Of a stretch of DNA of 64,000 bases, positions 27,182-35,493 are shown one piece after another. Numbering within the stretch: position 1 is the first letter of the stretch; every line of letters starts with the position of its first letter. Source of the DNA: Bryobacterales bacterium. GTDB taxonomy: Bacteria > Acidobacteriota > Terriglobia > Bryobacterales > Bryobacteraceae. The notes below the pieces were generated by a model. It made no database searches. It was not told where the DNA came from and saw nothing but the letters and a program-made list of their open reading frames with translations. A program made the position numbers and the translations under genes. Location: the NCBI GenBank assembly GCA_003170295.1, contig PNAJ01000077.1, positions 1-64,000 on the forward strand, written 5' to 3'.

Positions 27182-27745
27182 ATGCGTTGGGGTAGTCTCA
27201 TTTTTGCGTTGGCGTCTTTGTCTGCGATGGGGCCGGCAGTCGCCCAGGACACGCGTTACTCGAACAAGCTCGCGCCCTACGTCGGCACGCCCGTTCGTGT
27301 CATGGATCGCATGCTGGAGCTTGCCAATATCAAGCCCGGCGACACCGTCTTCGACCTCGGCTGCGGCGACGGCCGTATCGTCATCGCGGCAGCCCTCCGC
27401 TATCGGGCCAAGGCCATCGGTGTCGAGATTTCGCCAAAACTCGCCTCTCAGGCGACCGCCGCTATCGACAAGGCGGGATTGAACGGCCGCGCCCGCATCA
27501 TCCAGGGCGATCTTTTAGAAGCCGACCTCACCGGCGCCGACGTCGTGACCATGTATCTGGCCACCCAGTTGAACGCCCAGTTGCGCCCGCGCCTGGAAAA
27601 ATATCTCCACGCCGGCGCCCGAGTCGTCTCGCACGACTACGCCGTCCCCGGCTGGAAGCCCACGAAGATCGAGCGTACCGAAGGCAAGCAGCCGCACGTA
27701 ATTTACGTCTACGAAATGCCTCCGGCAAAAGACCCCGGCGACTAG
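27182..27745 (+). CDS. SAM-dependent methyltransferase with N-terminal signal sequence
   Basis: 187 residues from the ATG at 27182, with GGGGAG about six bases upstream. It begins with a signal-like helix ending PAVAQ. The rest is a class I methyltransferase: motif I VFDLGCGDGRIVIAA, a motif II-like acidic residue in IGVEIS, and DVVTMYLATQLN and ARVVSHDYAVPGW further on. This fits the small lysine methyltransferase (ATPSCKMT/DOT1-like) group. SAM is not expected in the periplasm, so the sequence may be an uncleaved membrane anchor keeping the catalytic domain cytoplasmic, or the start may be misjudged. The target is unknown. Confidence 0.82.
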   Translation: MRWGSLIFALASLSAMGPAVAQDTRYSNKLAPYVGTPVRVMDRMLELANIKPGDTVFDLGCGDGRIVIAAALRYRAKAIGVEISPKLASQATAAIDKAGLNGRARIIQGDLLEADLTGADVVTMYLATQLNAQLRPRLEKYLHAGARVVSHDYAVPGWKPTKIERTEGKQPHVIYVYEMPPAKDPGD

Positions 27746-27746
27746 G

Positions 27747-28097
27747 CTACGATCTGGGTTTGATGTTCGTGACTTGTATTGACTCACCGCCGGCATCCAA
27801 TTTCCCGGTGATCGTCACCTTCCGCCCCGCGAATGCCTGCGCCTTCTTCTGATTATCCAGCTTATAGGCATGCCTGCCCGCCGCATCGTACAGCACAAAC
27901 GTGCCGCCTTGCTTTACGCACGCGATGGCGCAGTCCTTGGCGTTGGTAGCGTGTGCTCCCGCCATCATGTTGTCATGGGAGCCCATGTCGGCGCACTGGC
28001 TGTCCATGATCTCTCCGGTAAACGTCTTGTCGGCGGCTCGAGCAACGCCGAGTCCCGCGACGGCACAAAGTACAGCGATGAATAACGATTGTTTCAT
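27747..28097 (-). CDS. Small exported DUF5818-like protein
   Basis: 116 residues with a signal peptide (MKQSLFIAVLCAVAGLGVARA). The mature part is an OB-like beta barrel (KTFTGEIMDSQCADMG, then CAIACVKQGGTFVLYD, then GRKVTITGKLDAGGESIQV) with three or four Cys that could bind metal or form disulfides. This family is widespread in Acidobacteria and uncharacterised. It stands convergent to the methyltransferase, with the two stops only a base apart, and is read away from the toxin-antitoxin pair. Confidence 0.8.
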   Translation of the reverse strand: MKQSLFIAVLCAVAGLGVARAADKTFTGEIMDSQCADMGSHDNMMAGAHATNAKDCAIACVKQGGTFVLYDAAGRHAYKLDNQKKAQAFAGRKVTITGKLDAGGESIQVTNIKPRS

Positions 28098-28215
28098 AGG
28101 TGGTTGTTAGAGAATCTCCCGCCGCGGACGTTTCCCGCGAGGATGTAAAAGTATTGTGAAGAGGATTGTTGCTGCGATCCGCGTGCGATCTCAGCTTACC
28201 GATGCTCACCCAACC

Positions 28216-28464
28216 TCAATCGGCGTCTCCTCGACTTTCGACCGCCAATACGTGTATCACACTCTGCAACCTGCGGAATCGCACGCGCCAATCGCCAATT
28301 CTAAGCCGATGAGTACCTGTGAACTTTCCTTCGAGCGCTTTGACATCGCCCTCGCCAGTTTCCGCGTAGCGAGTCAGGGCGAGAAGGATGCGCATCGCAG
28401 TCTGGCGGTCAACGCCGCGAAGTTGTGACCGAGCGCTGGAGTACCAAATAAAACTGAGCTTCAC
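28216..28464 (-). CDS. RelE/ParE-family toxin
   Basis: 82 residues from a GTG overlapping the antitoxin stop by four bases (GTGA). It carries the RelE-fold pattern: ALLALTRYAETGEGDVKALEG, then HRLRIGDWRVRFR, then IHVLAVESRGDA. Toxins of this fold cleave ribosome-bound mRNA or poison gyrase; which one cannot be told. The last positions (ESRGD) replace the common HRxxAYR ending. It is encoded second, as in the HigBA-reverse or RelBE order antitoxin-toxin. Confidence 0.8.
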   Translation of the reverse strand: MKLSFIWYSSARSQLRGVDRQTAMRILLALTRYAETGEGDVKALEGKFTGTHRLRIGDWRVRFRRLQSVIHVLAVESRGDAD

Positions 28465-28718
28465 AGCCCGAATTCGCGCAGAAGGTCCTCATGCTTGATG
28501 CCTTCCCCGCGCGCAATCGCATCCTCGGCCTGCGCATCTTCCCTGCGCTGTCCTTCTGTATACGGTTCGTCGTCAGGCGGAGCGTTCAGGAGCGAAAGCA
28601 GCACTGGATCGGCGGACAGCGACTTCAACGCGCGGAGAAACGCGCCGCTCCGCTCCGGCGGAAGCTGATCCACCAGCTCATGGAGCCTTCGTTTTTCAGA
28701 GCTGAAATCCGTCGCCAT
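28461..28718 (-). CDS. Antitoxin partner of the RelE-like toxin
   Basis: 85 residues starting MATDFSSEKRR; upstream ATGs at 28733/28730 would add 4-5 residues. It is acidic and helical (LHELVDQLPPERSGAFLRALKSL) with a disordered C-terminal tail (QRREDAQAEDAIARGEGI) typical of antitoxins that wrap a toxin. There is no recognisable HTH, so it is assigned by position and by the four-base overlap with the toxin. The 58-base gap to the divergent PHP-esterase gene contains both promoters. Confidence 0.72.
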   Translation of the reverse strand: MATDFSSEKRRLHELVDQLPPERSGAFLRALKSLSADPVLLSLLNAPPDDEPYTEGQRREDAQAEDAIARGEGIKHEDLLREFGL

Positions 28719-28776
28719 AGCCTCCCTCATCATACCGCTCGCAAGCGCAATCCCACCAACCGCGTAGAATAAAAGT

Positions 28777-30651
28777 GTGCGTCTCTTCGCCCTCCTTCTC
28801 CCCACTCTCCTCTCCGCCCAAATCTCTGTCCAGCGCTTGGAAACCGCACACCTCCAAGCCGTCCACGCCCAACGTGTCGAATGGATGAAAATTCGCGCCG
28901 TCGCCCCTCCCCCTCCCGGCGTCTATCGCGATTTCCGAGCCGTCCTACACATCCATGCCGAGGACGCCGACCATACCAAGGGCACCCGTGCCGAGGTTTT
29001 GAAAGCCGCCAAGGAAGCCGAAGTCCGCGTCGTCATGTTCACCGACCATCGCGGCCCCAAGCCCGAAACCTGGTCCGGACTCCGCGATGGCGTGCTGTTC
29101 ATCCCCGGCTCTGAGGACGATCATCTGCTGCGCTATCCCGCCTCGCCTTCCGGTCCCGAACTTCGTTTTCTTTCGCATCTCGAAGAGCGTCCCGACATGC
29201 CGTCGGATGGCTTTCACGGCATGGAAATCTACAACCGCCACACCGACGCGGTCGTCCATAAGGACTTCGTCGAGTACTTCCAGTCCGCGATGAAAGATCC
29301 CAAGCAATGGAAGCACCTCGTCCAAAAGGAGAAGGAGTTTCCCGACGAAGTCTTCGCCGCCGGCACCGATGCGCTGCCTCAGTTCCTCACTCGTTGGGAT
29401 AAAGAGACGGCCAGCCGTCCCTTCACTGGAATCGCAGCCAACGACGCGCATCAGAACCAGATTTTCAACGGCACGACTTTCGATCCGTACGCCGTGGCGT
29501 TCCGCCACGTCAGCACGCATATTCTCGCGCGCGAGCTCAATGAATCCGACATTCGCGAATCGCTCGCCGCCGGCCGAGCTTATGTCTCGCACGATTGGCT
29601 GTGCGATCCCAACGGATTCTCGTTCATCGCCGAAAACAATCTCGGCCTGTTCGAAATGGGCGACCACGTTCCTCTTGCCGGCCTCGGCGTCGGAGGCGTC
29701 AGCCTCCACGCGTCGCTGCCCATTCCAGCGAATTTGAAGCTCCGCCGCGATGGCGTGGTCATCACGGAAGAGACTACCGCGAAGTTCGCCTACACACCCA
29801 AGGAACCCGGCGCTTATCGCCTCGAAGCCTGGCTCACCATCGATGGAGAGGATCGCCCCTGGATCTTCTCGAATCCGATTTACTTCACCGCATCCAGCGC
29901 CCTCGCGCTCCCGCCCACTACTCTCGCATCGAATGTCGAGGTCCAGCGCGACATCGTCTACACCGAAGGCGATCCCGCCGACGCGGCGAAACATAAACTC
30001 GATTTTTATCTGCCACGAGACCAAAAAACATTCCCCGTGATCGTTTTCATTCACGGCGGATCCTGGCGATCCGGCGATAAGTCGATGTATACCGCGTTAG
30101 GGAATCGATTCGCAAAGCTCGGCATCGGCGTTGCGATTCCGAGCTATCGCTTGATGCCGAAAAATCCTCATCCCGCGCAAATAGAGGACACGGCGGCAGC
30201 CTTCGCGTGGGTTTATAAGAACGTTGCGCAATACGGCGGCGACGCAAGCCGCATCTACATCGCCGGTCATTCCGCCGGAGGCCATCTCGTCGCCTTGCTC
30301 GCGCTCGACCCGGCTTATCTCAACAAATTCGATATTCCGCTCAGCGCGATTCGAGGCGTCGCTGCCATCTCCGGCGTCTACGACGTCAGCAAAATTGCGG
30401 GCTTCTTGAGCGCCGATGCCTCGCCGATCGCGCACGTGCATTCCAAGGCGCCGCCGTTTCTAATCGCTTATTGCCAGTGGGATTATCTGGCGCTACCCTT
30501 GCAGGCGCGCGAGTTCGCCAGCGCGCTGAAAAAATCCTTCGATGCCGTGGACTTGCTATACGTTCCCGGCCAAGGCCACATCTCAGAAATCATTCACATC
30601 GTCCAGGACGACGACGTCATCGCGCAGGCGATCCTCAAACTGATCCAGTGA
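28777..30651 (+). CDS. Exported fusion: PHP-type metallohydrolase domain plus alpha/beta-hydrolase esterase
   Basis: 624 residues, GTG start, signal peptide MRLFALLLPTLLSAQ. Residues about 45-260 form a PHP domain: HIHAEDADH, then MFTDHRG, then AANDAHQNQ as metal sites. A beta-sandwich-like linker (PGAYRLEAWLTIDG) follows. From about residue 395 there is a BD-FAE/carboxylesterase-like hydrolase with the oxyanion motif FIHGGSW, nucleophile elbow GHSAGGH and a catalytic His in GQGHISE. PHP domains hydrolyse phosphoesters, the other releases acyl esters. Joining both in one exported chain is unusual; a substrate carrying both groups is an inference. Confidence 0.85.
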   Translation: MRLFALLLPTLLSAQISVQRLETAHLQAVHAQRVEWMKIRAVAPPPPGVYRDFRAVLHIHAEDADHTKGTRAEVLKAAKEAEVRVVMFTDHRGPKPETWSGLRDGVLFIPGSEDDHLLRYPASPSGPELRFLSHLEERPDMPSDGFHGMEIYNRHTDAVVHKDFVEYFQSAMKDPKQWKHLVQKEKEFPDEVFAAGTDALPQFLTRWDKETASRPFTGIAANDAHQNQIFNGTTFDPYAVAFRHVSTHILARELNESDIRESLAAGRAYVSHDWLCDPNGFSFIAENNLGLFEMGDHVPLAGLGVGGVSLHASLPIPANLKLRRDGVVITEETTAKFAYTPKEPGAYRLEAWLTIDGEDRPWIFSNPIYFTASSALALPPTTLASNVEVQRDIVYTEGDPADAAKHKLDFYLPRDQKTFPVIVFIHGGSWRSGDKSMYTALGNRFAKLGIGVAIPSYRLMPKNPHPAQIEDTAAAFAWVYKNVAQYGGDASRIYIAGHSAGGHLVALLALDPAYLNKFDIPLSAIRGVAAISGVYDVSKIAGFLSADASPIAHVHSKAPPFLIAYCQWDYLALPLQAREFASALKKSFDAVDLLYVPGQGHISEIIHIVQDDDVIAQAILKLIQ

Positions 30652-30672
30652 AAAACTTCCGTATCGCCGTGC

Positions 30673-30725
30673 TTGGTGGCGCGAGCTTCAGCTTGCAGCG
30701 GCGGCTTCAGCCACCGTCTCGTCCG
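30673..30725 (+). repeat. Dispersed repeat, family B copy
   Basis: GGTGGCGCGAGCTTCAGCTT followed by GCAGCGGCGGCTTCAGCCACCG matches 55643-55695 almost base for base. It holds two short hairpins (GCGAGCTTCAGCTTGC and GGCGGCTTCAGCCACC). It lies in the gap between the PHP-esterase gene and the PfkB gene and is followed directly by a family D-like fragment and a family C copy. Confidence 0.65.
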
Positions 30726-30752
30726 AGCCGCGACCCAGGGAGCGATATTCCC

Positions 30753-30807
30753 CGCGCTTGTGGCGCGCACTCGTGCGTGCCGCGGCGACACTCGTGTCGC
30801 CGCCCCG
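30753..30807 (+). repeat. Dispersed repeat, family C copy
   Basis: GCGCTTGTGGCGCGCACTCG followed by TGCGTGCCGCGGCGACACTCGTGTCGCCGCC. It is the best match to 221-277. The end GGCGACACTCGTGTCGCC is a near-perfect palindrome. It sits about 35 bases upstream of the PfkB start, so it may be transcribed as part of that leader. Confidence 0.65.
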
Positions 30808-30841
30808 GGACCATCGCGAACGACCGTGAGCAAGAATAACC

Positions 30842-31801
30842 ATGCCGATCTTCAATAAATTCGACCTGGTCGGCATCGGCTTAAACGCGACCGACACGCT
30901 TTTACTCGTGAATCACTTTCCCGCCTATGCCGGGAAAGTCCCGTTTGAAGCCGAACTCCTCAGCCCCGGCGGCCAAGTCGCGAGCGCCATGGTCACGGCC
31001 GCGAAACTCGGCCTGCACGTCAAATACATCGGCACCGTGGGCGACGACGAGCGCGGCCGCGTGCAAATCGACAGCCTGCGCGAAACCGGCATCAATCTCG
31101 ACGACGTGGAAACTCGCGAAAACTGTCCTAATCAAACCGCGTATATCGTCATCGATCAATCGACCGGCGAGCGCACCGTGTTCTGGAGCCGCCCCGCATG
31201 TCTCCGCCTCGCGCCCGAAAGCATCACGCTCGAAAAGATCGCCGGCGCGCGAATGCTCCACGTCGACGGTCACGATACACCCGCTGTCGAGAAGGCTGCG
31301 AAACTGGCGCGCTCGAAGAACATTCCGGTCACCTGCGACGTGGATACGATTTACCATGGCTTCGATCGCGTGCTCGAATCCGTGGATTACCTCGTCGCCA
31401 GCTCCGAATTTCCCAGCCAGTGGACCAGCGAACCGGATCCGTTCCGCGCGCTCGAAGTGATTCAGAAGGATTCTGGAATGAAGTGCGCCGCGATGACGCT
31501 CGGCTCGCACGGCGCCCTCGCGCTCATCGATGGAAAGTTCGTCTATTCACCCGCATTTGTCGTCAATTGCGTGGATACCACAGGCGCGGGAGATATCTTC
31601 CACGGCGCGTTTTGTTACGCTGTCCTCCAAGGGATGCCGATGTTGGAAACGCTCGAATTCGCCAATGCCATGGCCGCTCTGAACTGCACCAAACTCGGCG
31701 CGCGAGGCGGCATCGCGACGGCTGCCGAAGCGCGCGCACTGATCGAGCGCGGAGAGCGGCGCGCCAGCAAGGACTTCGCTTCCGCCTCGCACTCCGCATG
31801 A
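30842..31801 (+). CDS. PfkB-family sugar/nucleoside kinase
   Basis: 319 residues of the ribokinase fold. The N-terminal glycine-rich substrate site is LSPGGQVASAMVTAAKLG. The anion-hole and catalytic base motif DTTGAGD is near residue 244, followed by IFHGAFCYAVLQG. It uses ATP to phosphorylate a sugar, nucleoside or related alcohol; the substrate is not evident. The TGA overlaps the ATG of the rhomboid gene by four bases (ATGA). Confidence 0.9.
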   Translation: MPIFNKFDLVGIGLNATDTLLLVNHFPAYAGKVPFEAELLSPGGQVASAMVTAAKLGLHVKYIGTVGDDERGRVQIDSLRETGINLDDVETRENCPNQTAYIVIDQSTGERTVFWSRPACLRLAPESITLEKIAGARMLHVDGHDTPAVEKAAKLARSKNIPVTCDVDTIYHGFDRVLESVDYLVASSEFPSQWTSEPDPFRALEVIQKDSGMKCAAMTLGSHGALALIDGKFVYSPAFVVNCVDTTGAGDIFHGAFCYAVLQGMPMLETLEFANAMAALNCTKLGARGGIATAAEARALIERGERRASKDFASASHSA

Positions 31802-32472
31802 TCCCTCTTCGATCCACGGAGCGCATTTACTCGACGGCGGTAGTCACCATATCGCTGATCGTCCTGAACGTGCTGATTTTTCTCTACCAGGCCACTCTCA
31901 ATCCTTACGACTTGAATACGTTCGTGACCCAATTTGGCATCGTCCCCGACCAGATGCGCGGATTGGGCCTTTTGTCGCTATTTACGTCCATGTTTCTCCA
32001 CGGCGGATGGATGCACCTCATCGGCAATATGCTGTTCCTGTGGGTATTCGGGCGCAATGTGGAGGACCTCATCGGCGGTCCAAAGTTTCTTGCGTTTTAC
32101 ATCCTCTGCGGACTCGGCGCGGGGGTGGTGCATGTCATCGTGAACGCGTATTCGCGAGTGCCCACGATTGGAGCGAGCGGTGCGATCGCGGGCGTGATGG
32201 GCGCGTACCTCATAAAATTTCCGCGTTCCCGCATCATCGTGCTGTTTCCGATTATCATCTTCTTCACGACGGCGGAAATCCCGGCTGCGTTTGTCTTGTT
32301 GTACTGGTTCGCGATTCAGTTCTTCAGCGGTGTCGGATCTTTGGCGTCGCAAGACTACAGCGGCGGCGGTGTGGCGTATTTCGCGCACATCGGAGGCTTC
32401 CTGCTAGGCATGCTCTTCATCCGCATGTTCCCCGCGCGGCAGAGATGGCGCGCGTGGTACGAGGAAGATTAA
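31798..32472 (+). CDS. Rhomboid-family intramembrane serine protease
   Basis: 224 residues with six predicted helices. The L1 loop and helix 2 carry HGGWMHLIGNM, the catalytic Ser lies in GASGAIAG near residue 126, and the His in AHIGGFLLG near 195. The enzyme cleaves transmembrane substrates within the bilayer. The start is the ATG that overlaps the kinase stop; a longer upstream frame is not coding. Coupled translation with a cytosolic kinase is probably only operonic. Confidence 0.92.
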   Translation: MIPLRSTERIYSTAVVTISLIVLNVLIFLYQATLNPYDLNTFVTQFGIVPDQMRGLGLLSLFTSMFLHGGWMHLIGNMLFLWVFGRNVEDLIGGPKFLAFYILCGLGAGVVHVIVNAYSRVPTIGASGAIAGVMGAYLIKFPRSRIIVLFPIIIFFTTAEIPAAFVLLYWFAIQFFSGVGSLASQDYSGGGVAYFAHIGGFLLGMLFIRMFPARQRWRAWYEED

Positions 32473-32530
32473 GGTCAAATAAGGTGTTGTCAGGCGTGTT
32501 TTTGAGTCAATTTTGACCGATTAAGTGCGC

Positions 32531-34222
32531 TTAAGGCGTGAGGAATGCACCCGAATTAGTGATGCGCTCGCATCTTAGCAGCGCATCTTGCAATTCCGCG
32601 AGATGCATCGGTTTGGCGAGGAAATCGTCCATGCCGGCGGCGGCGCATTGCTCGCGATCCTCTTTTAGAACGTTGGCGGTGAGCGCGATCAGGCGGGGGC
32701 GCGATCCGGGCTCGGACCGCTCCGTGATGCGGCGGGCGGCTTCGAGGCCATCCATTTCGGGCATCTGGAGGTCCATAAGGACAACATCGTAGACCTGGCG
32801 CTCGATCGCTGCAAGAACTTCCAATCCGTTGGAGGCGACATCCGGACGATAGCCGAAGCGTTCGAGTAACCGGACCGCGACCCTCTGATTCACGACATTG
32901 TCGTCGGCGAGAAGAATGCGCAGAGGCTGGCGGCGGGCGATAAGAGCGGTGAGACGGGCGCTGATGGCGAGCCCGAGTCCGGTGCCACCGTATTTGCGAG
33001 TGGTGGAAGTATCCACCTGACTGAAGGAGCGGAACATGCGATCCATGCGACCGGCTGGAATGCCCGGACCTGTGTCGCGGACGGCGAAACGGAGACGGCC
33101 GAGCTCCCGGCAAATGGAGACGACGACCTCACCGTCCGCGGTAAATTTCACGGCGTTGCCGATCAGGTTCACGAGAACCTGCCTGAGACGGGTGACGTCG
33201 CCCGAAATCCACAGGGGCACGGCGGGATCGATTTCGAGCAGGAGTTCGAGTTTTTTCAGAGCGGCTTGAGGGGCGAGCAGATCGACGGCTTCTTCGACGC
33301 AGCGCACCAGATCGAAAGGTTGATCCTCCAGCTCCAGCATGCCGGATTCGATTTTGGAGAAATCCAGAATGTCGTTAATGATGGTCAACAGCGAGTCGGA
33401 GGAGGACCGGATGATTTCCACGAATTCGCGCGATTCGCCGCGAATATCCGTATCCAGCAGCAGGCTGGTCATGCCCATGACGGCATTCATGGGAGTGCGG
33501 ATTTCATGGGACATGTTCGCGAGGAATTCGCTTTTCGCGTGACTGGCGCGCTCCGCGGCGCGAGTGGCGGATTCAGCCTCCAGTTTGGCGGCTTCGAGCT
33601 CGCACACGCGGGCGCTCTCGCGGGAGTGGGCGCAAATCTGTTTCCAGTAAGTGGCATTGAGCCGCGTGCCTTGCATGAGGAGAAACGCGATCAGAATGAG
33701 GGTCGCAAACGCGAAGGTTTCTCCATGCGCTCCGCCTCGGATCAATCCAACGGAGAGCGCCGGGGTGAGGATCAGGACGATGTAGAGGCGCAGCAACCGA
33801 ATGTCGGGCGTGAAGGAGATGGTGGCGCCGCACGACGTTCCCACAGTCCACAGCATGACTACGGTGAAGTTCCAATTTTCGAAACCGTAATACCACAGCG
33901 TGCCTCCGTAAAGCAGTCCCGCCGTCGCCGTGGACAGCGTTACGGTGAAGACGATCAGGAAGCGCAAGAGGCTCGGCGCCGCGGTCAATTGCCGCTCGCG
34001 AACTTTGAGGAAAATGCGAAGAGCCGTGGTTAACACGACGGAACCCGCGACGGCCCCAAACGACCAGGGATGCTGCACTGCAATCGAGGTGGTCATCGCC
34101 AGGACCGCTACCAGCAGCACGGCCGGATAAAAGCCTTGAAACAGCCTGGCGATGAGCTCCGCCTCCGCTTCGCGAAGGAGGGAGGGCAGGGCTACGTCGT
34201 CTGATGCGGGATTGCGGGTCAA
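32531..34222 (-). CDS. Hybrid sensor histidine kinase with shortened ATPase domain and receiver
   Basis: About 563 residues from a TTG at 34222; the open frame upstream contains repeats and no family homology. Order: five to six membrane helices (about 20-190), a coiled coil, HisKA H-box [10 protein letters not shown]-box [13 protein letters not shown]1 [10 protein letters not shown]-box FRSFSQVD, G2 [10 protein letters not shown], then almost at once the receiver LRILLADDN with phospho-Asp in [12 protein letters not shown] and Lys in FLAKPM. The 40-60 residues that normally close the ATPase domain after G2 (GG-I-V-S-x-G-GSTF) are missing, and the reading frame is intact. Kinase activity is therefore doubtful; phosphatase or receiver functions might remain. 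Confidence 0.85.
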   Translation of the reverse strand: MTRNPASDDVALPSLLREAEAELIARLFQGFYPAVLLVAVLAMTTSIAVQHPWSFGAVAGSVVLTTALRIFLKVRERQLTAAPSLLRFLIVFTVTLSTATAGLLYGGTLWYYGFENWNFTVVMLWTVGTSCGATISFTPDIRLLRLYIVLILTPALSVGLIRGGAHGETFAFATLILIAFLLMQGTRLNATYWKQICAHSRESARVCELEAAKLEAESATRAAERASHAKSEFLANMSHEIRTPMNAVMGMTSLLLDTDIRGESREFVEIIRSSSDSLLTIINDILDFSKIESGMLELEDQPFDLVRCVEEAVDLLAPQAALKKLELLLEIDPAVPLWISGDVTRLRQVLVNLIGNAVKFTADGEVVVSICRELGRLRFAVRDTGPGIPAGRMDRMFRSFSQVDTSTTRKYGGTGLGLAISARLTALIARRQPLRILLADDNVVNQRVAVRLLERFGYRPDVASNGLEVLAAIERQVYDVVLMDLQMPEMDGLEAARRITERSEPGSRPRLIALTANVLKEDREQCAAAGMDDFLAKPMHLAELQDALLRCERITNSGAFLTP

Positions 34223-34332
34223 ATGAACGCCTATCCAGAGGTATCGACACGGAAGGGTGAGGTAGTGAACGTATTTTTCGATATTTGTACGATTTTGCGG
34301 TAGGTAGGCTACGCTAGCATGTCTCCCCTGAC

Positions 34333-34370
34333 CGGGTTCGGAGGCTCCGCTCCCTGCGGTCACGGCTCGA
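34333..34370 (+). repeat. Dispersed repeat, family D copy
   Basis: GGAGGCTCCGCTCCCTGCGG followed by TCACGGCTCG resembles the 3' end of the methyltransferase gene at 35434-35468, so two direct copies flank that gene. Related units in either orientation are at 51735-51765, 53869-53893 and 55702-55778. The 360-base gap 34223-34582 otherwise holds the histidine kinase leader and a family A copy at 34498-34555. Confidence 0.5.
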
Positions 34371-34497
34371 TAGGGAGTTTGCGCTGCTACAGAGAACAAG
34401 CATTCACCGCGGCGGCAGGGTTCGTGGTGCCGGCGCGACGGAAAACAAGTGGGGAAAATGAGTTTTTCAGCAATCTCTGCCAACCTGCACCCCAGCT

Positions 34498-34555
34498 GAA
34501 AACGCCAGAAGAGCCGCCTGAAAGGGCGGCTGCCGCCAAGATTGGCGGCCCCACA
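34498..34555 (+). repeat. Dispersed repeat, family A copy upstream of the methyltransferase
   Basis: The sequence from AAAACGCCAGAAGAGCCGCC through GGCGGCCCCACA is nearly identical to 9484-9541 over its whole length, including the flanking AAAACGCCAGAAGAG. An open frame passes through it in phase with the methyltransferase, but no start favours including it in the protein. Confidence 0.75.
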
Positions 34556-34582
34556 TGGTGCGCGCCACAATTGATTAGAGGG

Positions 34583-35470
34583 ATGGGCCTGACGGTGCTG
34601 TGCGATAGGATGGCTTTCATGCATGAGTTGCTTGGCCGCCTGCCAGTCGAAGGCAGGGTTCTCGATCTGGGCTGCGGAAACGGAAGCTTCGATGCGTCCG
34701 GGCTCCAGGCGACCGTGATCGGGCTGGATCTGGAAGGGGGATCGACCCCTCCTGCTCGCTTCGTCCGAGGTGACGCATCGGGGCTTCCGTTCGCTGCGGG
34801 CACATTCGATGCCGTCGTATCCAACCACAGCCTGGAGCACGTCCGGGATTTGGATGGCTGTTTGTCGGAGATGTCGCGAGTCCTGAAATCCGACGGATGT
34901 GTGTACGTCGCGGTGCCCGACTCGACGACGCTCACCGACAGGCTGTATCGCTGGCTTGCCGACGGAGGAGGTCATGTTAACCCGTTTACTTCGGCGGCGG
35001 AGCTTTCGCGGAAAATAGAAACAGCAACGGCGCTGCCTCATTGCGGGACACGAACGCTCTGCACTTCGTTCTCGTTCCTGAACCGAAAGCTGCATCGCAC
35101 GCCCCGGCGTTTACTCCTGCTGGGAGGCGGAACTCAGACATCGTTGCTTCTGGGCACATATTTCCTTAGATTGATGGACCGGTTCTTTGGCACGCGCCTG
35201 ATCGTGTACGGGTGGGCTCTCTACTTCGGAGAGGGTACGGAGAGCATCGAGCGGGCGACGTGGACGAACGTCTGTATTCTGTGCGGAGCGGGTCACGGTT
35301 CCTCGTGGCTGCTCGATGAGAAGCGCGTGTTTCGAAGGCTTCTGCCCTTTTATCGATGTCCTCAGTGCGGCACGTTGAATCTGTTCACTAGGGATGAGCA
35401 TTACTCGCACTTGAACGCGCCTGTATCCCAGGCCCTCGAAGCTCCGCCCCCTGTGGTCGCGGCTCGGTAA
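34583..35470 (+). CDS. SAM-dependent methyltransferase with C-terminal zinc-ribbon-like segment
   Basis: About 295 residues from the ATG at 34583; ATGs at 34610 and 34619 are alternatives. The class I methyltransferase core shows [11 protein letters not shown], then VIGLDLEGG, then the Methyltransf_11 block ([30 protein letters not shown]). The C-terminal part has CILCGAG and [10 protein letters not shown], a likely zinc site. The final residues ([11 protein letters not shown]) are encoded by a family D repeat at 35434-35468, so the native end was probably earlier. The decayed glycosyltransferase follows by 23 bases, which hints at a former glycan-modifying unit. Confidence 0.8.
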   Translation: MGLTVLCDRMAFMHELLGRLPVEGRVLDLGCGNGSFDASGLQATVIGLDLEGGSTPPARFVRGDASGLPFAAGTFDAVVSNHSLEHVRDLDGCLSEMSRVLKSDGCVYVAVPDSTTLTDRLYRWLADGGGHVNPFTSAAELSRKIETATALPHCGTRTLCTSFSFLNRKLHRTPRRLLLLGGGTQTSLLLGTYFLRLMDRFFGTRLIVYGWALYFGEGTESIERATWTNVCILCGAGHGSSWLLDEKRVFRRLLPFYRCPQCGTLNLFTRDEHYSHLNAPVSQALEAPPPVVAAR

Positions 35471-35493
35471 GCGGTTTCGCGGTATAAAGGCTC

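Noticed and set aside
28945-30054. A 369-residue open frame on the minus strand
   Set aside because: Antisense to the PHP-esterase fusion, whose motifs are strongly conserved.
34223-35095. N-terminal extension of the hybrid histidine kinase
   Set aside because: The open frame extends 291 codons upstream, but it runs antisense through the methyltransferase and repeat copies and shows no family similarity; the TTG at 34222 is preferred.
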